A stretch of 64,000 nt of DNA from Enoplosus armatus. Lineage: Eukaryota > Chordata > Actinopteri > Centrarchiformes > Enoplosidae. The stretch is from contig NC_092200.1 of assembly GCF_043641665.1 (NCBI RefSeq), forward strand, positions 6,357,694 to 6,421,693, given 5' to 3'. Of this stretch, positions 61,301 to 64,000 are shown in pieces. The stretch's first letter is position 1. The number at the start of each line of letters is the position of its first letter. Below the pieces are notes generated by a model that had not been told where the DNA came from, ran no database searches, and was given only the letters and a program-made list of their open reading frames with translations. The position numbers and the translations under genes were made by a program.

Positions 61301-63587
61301 ATCAGCCGGGACAACCCAGACCTGGGAACGGCCTTCGTCAAGTTCTCCTCCCTCACCAAGGAGCTGTCTGCCCTACTGAAGAACCTGGTGAGTCCAACAT
61401 GTCAACACTCATAATGCCATTAAAATGAATGGTTTGTGCTCCTGCCTTCACGTGGATAGAAAGAGGAAAATTCCCCCAAGTGAGTTTATTTTTTCCTGTC
61501 TTCCCTTCTATAAGTGGTTTAGGATTTAGGTTTAAGGTTAAGATTAGGATTACATTAGGTTAAGGGTTGAGGTTAGGCATGCTGTAGAGAAGGTGAAGGG
61601 GTTATTGATGAATGTAGTCAGCAAAAGTCCTCACAAATATAATAATAGAGGTGTATGTGCCTACAGGTTCCAGCTGAATAAATCATGTTCATCCATTTCT
61701 CCTCTTACAAAACTGTGTAAAAGTCGCCTACACAGTCCGAACTGTCATCGCAGTCGGACAGTATAGCTGACTGCGGCTATATCTACCTCCAAGCCTTGTG
61801 TTTTTTTTTTCCCAGTCGAGGTTCTTATCTGTCTGCCGTGGATTTCCCCTGATGTTTCTGTTGAATAATGTGTCCTGTTTGAATCCTCTGTGAGTGATTG
61901 TTGTTGGAAGAAGAGCCAGTCCCCGCTCTCTTCCTGTGTGGCTGACAGCGAGATTAGACTCCATAAATACACTTGGCAGCACCAGGAACAACTGTGTGTG
62001 TGTGTGTGTGTGTCCATTCGGGAACCTTCTTAAATCACCCACCTGTCGGCGCTACCTGCATATTGCAGGAAAGTGAAATTATCTCCACTCATTCATCTCT
62101 TCGTCTCCCCTTTTTTTCTCTCTCTTGACTCTTGTCTTTTCCATTTTGAGTATTTTATTGAGTGAGTTTTTTAGACTTCAATAACAGCGCCCCGAGGGCT
62201 GCTGGTATGTGCGTGCACTACAAATGAGAATTGATAAATGGTGCTTGTCCTGGATGTCCTACATGCGTTATCGGCTTAAATGTAAGGGTTTTATAGACAC
62301 GTTTGACCAAGTTGTTGCCAGCTTTTCTGCATCTCTCTCTCTGTTTATTTTCCTTTTTGAGAATTGTATACTAAGAGAAAGCAAAAGAGACAGTGACAGT
62401 TTCCAGGATGGGCTGTTAGAGCACACCGGCAGCTGGCCAGTAGAAGATTGATTCTGACGTTGGCCACATGCAAGACAGGCACTTAAGAAGCACATTAGCG
62501 CCCATTAAGCGTTGTTTACTTCCTTTACCGCTGCTGTGTGTCTGTGTTGACTTGGCTAACAACAACAGGATCTTAAATGCTTAGTACTGTTGTAAATGAC
62601 CTTGCTGATCCTAATGGTTAGAGCTGCTGAGCATAACTGTGGCGACCAGAGCTGTTGGCATCGTCAAGCTTTGGCTAATTCTTCAATAGACTAACTTGCA
62701 ATTGCGCTGTTTTTGGCAGCACTTTTTGCTGTTATATTGCAGTCAGCAGCGCCATGAATGTGTTGATGCGTTGCACTGCAGGTTAAAGGATGTGTTATGC
62801 GTTATTCTATATTTTACTATTGATTCTCACTGTCAACAAATCCCATAAAAAGACCAAAACCAACAATGTGTTAGTTCTTCTTTCAGTACTGAACAACTTC
62901 TATCCCTTGTCTGCGCTACTCAGACCCAAGTCTACTCATTCACACTGAATTCTTTAAAGCTGCACTAGTTAGTATTTTTTTATTAACAATGGATCAAATG
63001 AATGAAATGTGGAGGGGTCACTTGTAGTGGCAAACCCACAGAGAATCATCACCTGACTCTGCAGTTCCTCTCTCCTATATGGAGTGTTTTAACGTCTTTC
63101 AGCTCATTGTTTTGGTTTTAATGACCCACTCTCATCAGCATTGTTTCCAGCTGCAGCAGCTGTTTTCAGTGGAAAAGCTCTATTAAAAGCCAGTGTACGC
63201 TACCTGCTCAGCACCAAACTGCAGGAACATGTCATCCAGTGCAAAGATGAGGATCATTGATGTGTTTTTAATATTTAATAAGCTTAGTTATATCAAGCTT
63301 CAGCTACACATACAATATGTTTTTTTTAAGATCAGTTCATTGGTTTTTGTCTTTTCATGGGATTTGTTGACAATAAGAAAATTAAAGAATATCCTCAGTC
63401 TTAACCTGTAGAAATCTGCCTCTGCACTATGTTACAGTGTGTTAGCTATGTTTTCTCATGACATGACAGCATGACATTATAACTCCCTGTGTTCTTCCTC
63501 CTCCTCTTCCAGCTCCAGAGCCTCAGCCACAATGTGATCTTCACCCTGGACTCGCTGTTGAAAGGCGATTTGAAAGGCGTGAAAGGG
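40890..63587 (+). CDS. asap1: Arf GAP with BAR, PH and SH3 domains ASAP1, N-terminal part, partial gene
   Basis: Four coding exons: 40890-41015, 58817-58889, 61242-61387 and 63513-63587 (140 codons, phases 0, 1, 0, 0), all GT-AG; the gene continues right of the window. Seen: MPDQISVSEF then ETTEDYNSPTTSSFTTRL, ALDQDRTSLQKVKKSVKAIY, DHVQNEENYAQALDKFGSN, and SHNVIFTLDSLLKGDLKGVK. These match human ASAP1 more closely than ASAP2, which differs at the ETTEDYNSP and ALDQDR stretches. Known: ASAP1 promotes GTP hydrolysis on Arf1/Arf5, binds PI(4,5)P2, Src and FAK, and acts at focal adhesions and membrane tubules. The encoded part is the start of the BAR domain; the PH, ArfGAP, ankyrin and SH3 parts lie outside. 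The teleost a/b copy is not resolved. Confidence 0.96.
42424..42443. repeat. (GA)n tract
   Basis: Short perfect GA run in asap1 intron 1. Confidence 0.9.
44333..44664. mobile_element. GGCTGCAACTAA-type MITE copy
   Basis: Begins TAGAGCTGCAACGATTGGTC and ends TGAAATAATAGTTGCAGATC, so the two ends are imperfect inverted repeats. Internal CATGAGGATCTGTTGCTTTT and GTAAACTGAATATTTTGGGG match the inverted copies elsewhere. Confidence 0.7.
45700..45870. mobile_element. GGCTGCAACTAA-type MITE, shortened copy
   Basis: Contains AGATTAGTCGATTAATCATC, CACAGTTTCCCAGAACCCAA and TTATTTGACAATCAAAATAA; lacks the middle third present in longer copies. Confidence 0.55.
47391..47418. repeat. (TA)n microsatellite
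   Basis: Perfect TA run in asap1 intron 1, followed by a second shorter TA run near 47430. Confidence 0.93.
49790..50090 (+). mobile_element. GGCTGCAACTAA-type MITE copy
   Basis: Begins AAGGCTGCAAACAATTATTA and ends near AAATTGTTGCTGATTAAATT with TCTGTCGCTCAACC after it. Internal TTTTGTCCGACCAACAATCC matches the family. Confidence 0.7.
50527..50566. repeat. (AT)20 microsatellite
   Basis: Perfect AT run, directly upstream of another dispersed repeat copy. Confidence 0.96.
50580..50778 (-). mobile_element. GGCTGCAACTAA-type MITE, inverted, truncated
   Basis: Ends AATAATTGTTAGTTGCAGCCC, the complement of the family start (last bases about 50751-50769). Its other end is lost next to the AT microsatellite. 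Confidence 0.65.
52324..52380. repeat. (GT)n/(GA)n compound microsatellite
   Basis: About 22 GT units followed by GA units, in asap1 intron 1. Confidence 0.97.
52990..53560. promoter_or_regulatory. CpG-rich block in asap1 intron 1
   Basis: GCCGTCGCGCGAGACGG (near 53065) and GGTAACCGCGCAGCCGTCCG (near 53099) are dense in CG compared with the flanks. The block also contains many Alu-free unique-looking purine-rich stretches and a 13-bp perfect inverted repeat (53487-53499 with 53538-53550). It could be an intronic enhancer or alternative promoter; no exon is apparent. Confidence 0.3.
55395..55680 (+). mobile_element. GGCTGCAACTAA-type MITE copy, diverged
   Basis: Starts AAGGTTTCAACTATTAACGA and ends CTTATCGTTCCAGCACTAC. 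Internal AGAAAAGCAGCAAATTGTCA matches. Abuts a half foldback element. Confidence 0.65.
55762..55860. mobile_element. Half foldback element (right arm only)
   Basis: CAGCTGTTTCCAGTTTTCGT, then GGTAAGCTAAGCTAACCGGC and CAGATATGAGAGTGGTGTTG correspond to the right arm of the elements at 1555 and 22660. No left arm was found nearby. Confidence 0.6.
58817..58889 (+). CDS. asap1: asap1 coding exon 2
   Basis: Acceptor TTTTCTCAG, donor AAG|GTGAGA. Encodes ALDQDRTSLQKVKKSVKAIY then SSGQ, an amphipathic BAR-domain helix. Ends in phase 1. Confidence 0.95.
58890..61241 (+). other. asap1: asap1 intron 2
   Basis: 2.35 kb with no recognised repeat family, RNA gene or exon. The frame at 61109 that reads into exon 3 is simply intron sequence in the same frame. 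Confidence 0.7.
61242..61387 (+). CDS. asap1: asap1 coding exon 3
   Basis: Acceptor AACACAG, donor CTG|GTGAGT. Encodes DHVQNEENYAQALDKFGSN, then RDNPDLGTAFVKFSSLTKEL and ending ALLKNL, part of the BAR helix bundle. Confidence 0.95.
61388..63512 (+). other. asap1: asap1 intron 3
   Basis: 2.1 kb. It holds a TG microsatellite (61992-62012) and a dispersed repeat at about 62955-63240 beginning AAAGCTGCACTAGTTAGTAT and containing TTATTAACAATGGATCAAAT, a pattern I recognise from other percomorph genomes. Confidence 0.65.
62955..63240. repeat. Dispersed repeat, GCTGCACTAGTTAGTATT type
   Basis: Single copy in the window; assigned from recognition of its start and the AACAATGGATCAAATG stretch. Boundaries approximate. 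Confidence 0.5.
63513..63587 (+). CDS. asap1: asap1 coding exon 4
   Basis: Acceptor CTCTTCCAG, donor GGG|GTAAGA. 25 codons: LQSLSHNVIFTLDSLL then KGDLKGVKG, the family-conserved loop. The next exon (expected to begin DLKKPFDKAW) is outside the window. Confidence 0.95.
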
Positions 63588-64000
63588 GTAAGATTTACTG
63601 TAAAACTGTTTCTCTTCCTGACATTTTTTTCTCTCTTTTGACTCTTGACTCTCACCCCTCCCCCTCCTCCATGGCAGAAAATAGATGCCTCGTCAGCACA
63701 TCTCTCTATTAATCTCTCAACTTCAGTGCATGCTGAGTGTAAGCGAGAAGAGGCCGGAGAGACGGGAGGGAGAGCTCTCTGTTCAAAAGATCACACTGTA
63801 AATCTTGCAGAAGTAAACACTGCCTTTTGTGTAGTGCTTGAGGCGAGTGGCGAGTAACTGGGTCATGAACCCTTGATGTTTGGGGGTACTAGGAGGGGCA
63901 TGGTCGCTTGCTAGTCATACAGGGCATAAATCGTGAGTGGAGCGAGGCATTTGCTGGAAATCTGGTAGCGATCCAACTCTACAAATACCTCCGTCCCCGC
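63588..64000 (+). other. asap1: asap1 intron 4, partial
   Basis: Nothing recognised; the next exon is not reached. Confidence 0.7.

Noticed and set aside
1..64000. CRISPR arrays, prophage, rRNA or tRNA genes
   Set aside because: None seen; the direct repeats are microsatellites or dispersed eukaryotic elements and I could recognise no tRNA cloverleaf.

Overview
The window is nuclear DNA from a bony fish, most likely a spiny-rayed (percomorph) teleost. Three intron-containing vertebrate genes with strong similarity to human proteins are separated by intergenic DNA and introns full of CA/TG, GA and AT microsatellites, short inverted-repeat elements of the kind common in percomorph genomes, and a decayed Tc1-type transposase. 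There are no bacterial-style operons, phage, CRISPR arrays or plasmid features. The species cannot be named from the sequence.

Layout. (1) 720-13908, minus strand: the first three coding exons (111 codons) of smarcd3, the BAF60c subunit of SWI/SNF chromatin remodellers; the rest lies left of the window. A CpG-rich block at 24.3-24.64 kb holds a possible second, more distal first exon on the same strand. (2) 13.9-26.6 kb: non-coding DNA with repeats and a few stretches that look like unique regulatory sequence. (3) 26766-38188, minus strand: a complete nfx1 gene, 23 coding exons with every junction in phase, predicting 1086 residues: an N-terminal basic/RGR region, a RING/PHD-like zinc module, an array of NF-X1 zinc fingers and an R3H domain. 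(4) 38.19-40.89 kb: head-to-head interval between nfx1 and asap1, with ETS-like and NRF1-like sites and a uORF-rich asap1 leader. (5) 40890 to beyond the right edge, plus strand: the first four coding exons (140 codons) of asap1, an Arf GTPase-activating protein with an N-terminal BAR domain; its first intron is 17.8 kb.

The genes act in different processes (chromatin remodelling; transcription/mRNA regulation and ubiquitin-type zinc chemistry; membrane and actin remodelling through Arf GTPases). Nothing suggests a shared pathway. nfx1 and asap1 may share regulatory DNA because they diverge from a short interval. The human counterparts are on three different chromosomes (7q, 9p, 8q), so the linkage is a fish arrangement.

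I found no new multi-gene system. The most useful leads are the possible alternative smarcd3 first exon, the uORF array ahead of asap1, an apparently eroded PAM2 motif in nfx1, the Q-rich mixed-character smarcd3 N-terminus, and several inverted-repeat element families, one of them a tandem of foldback units.
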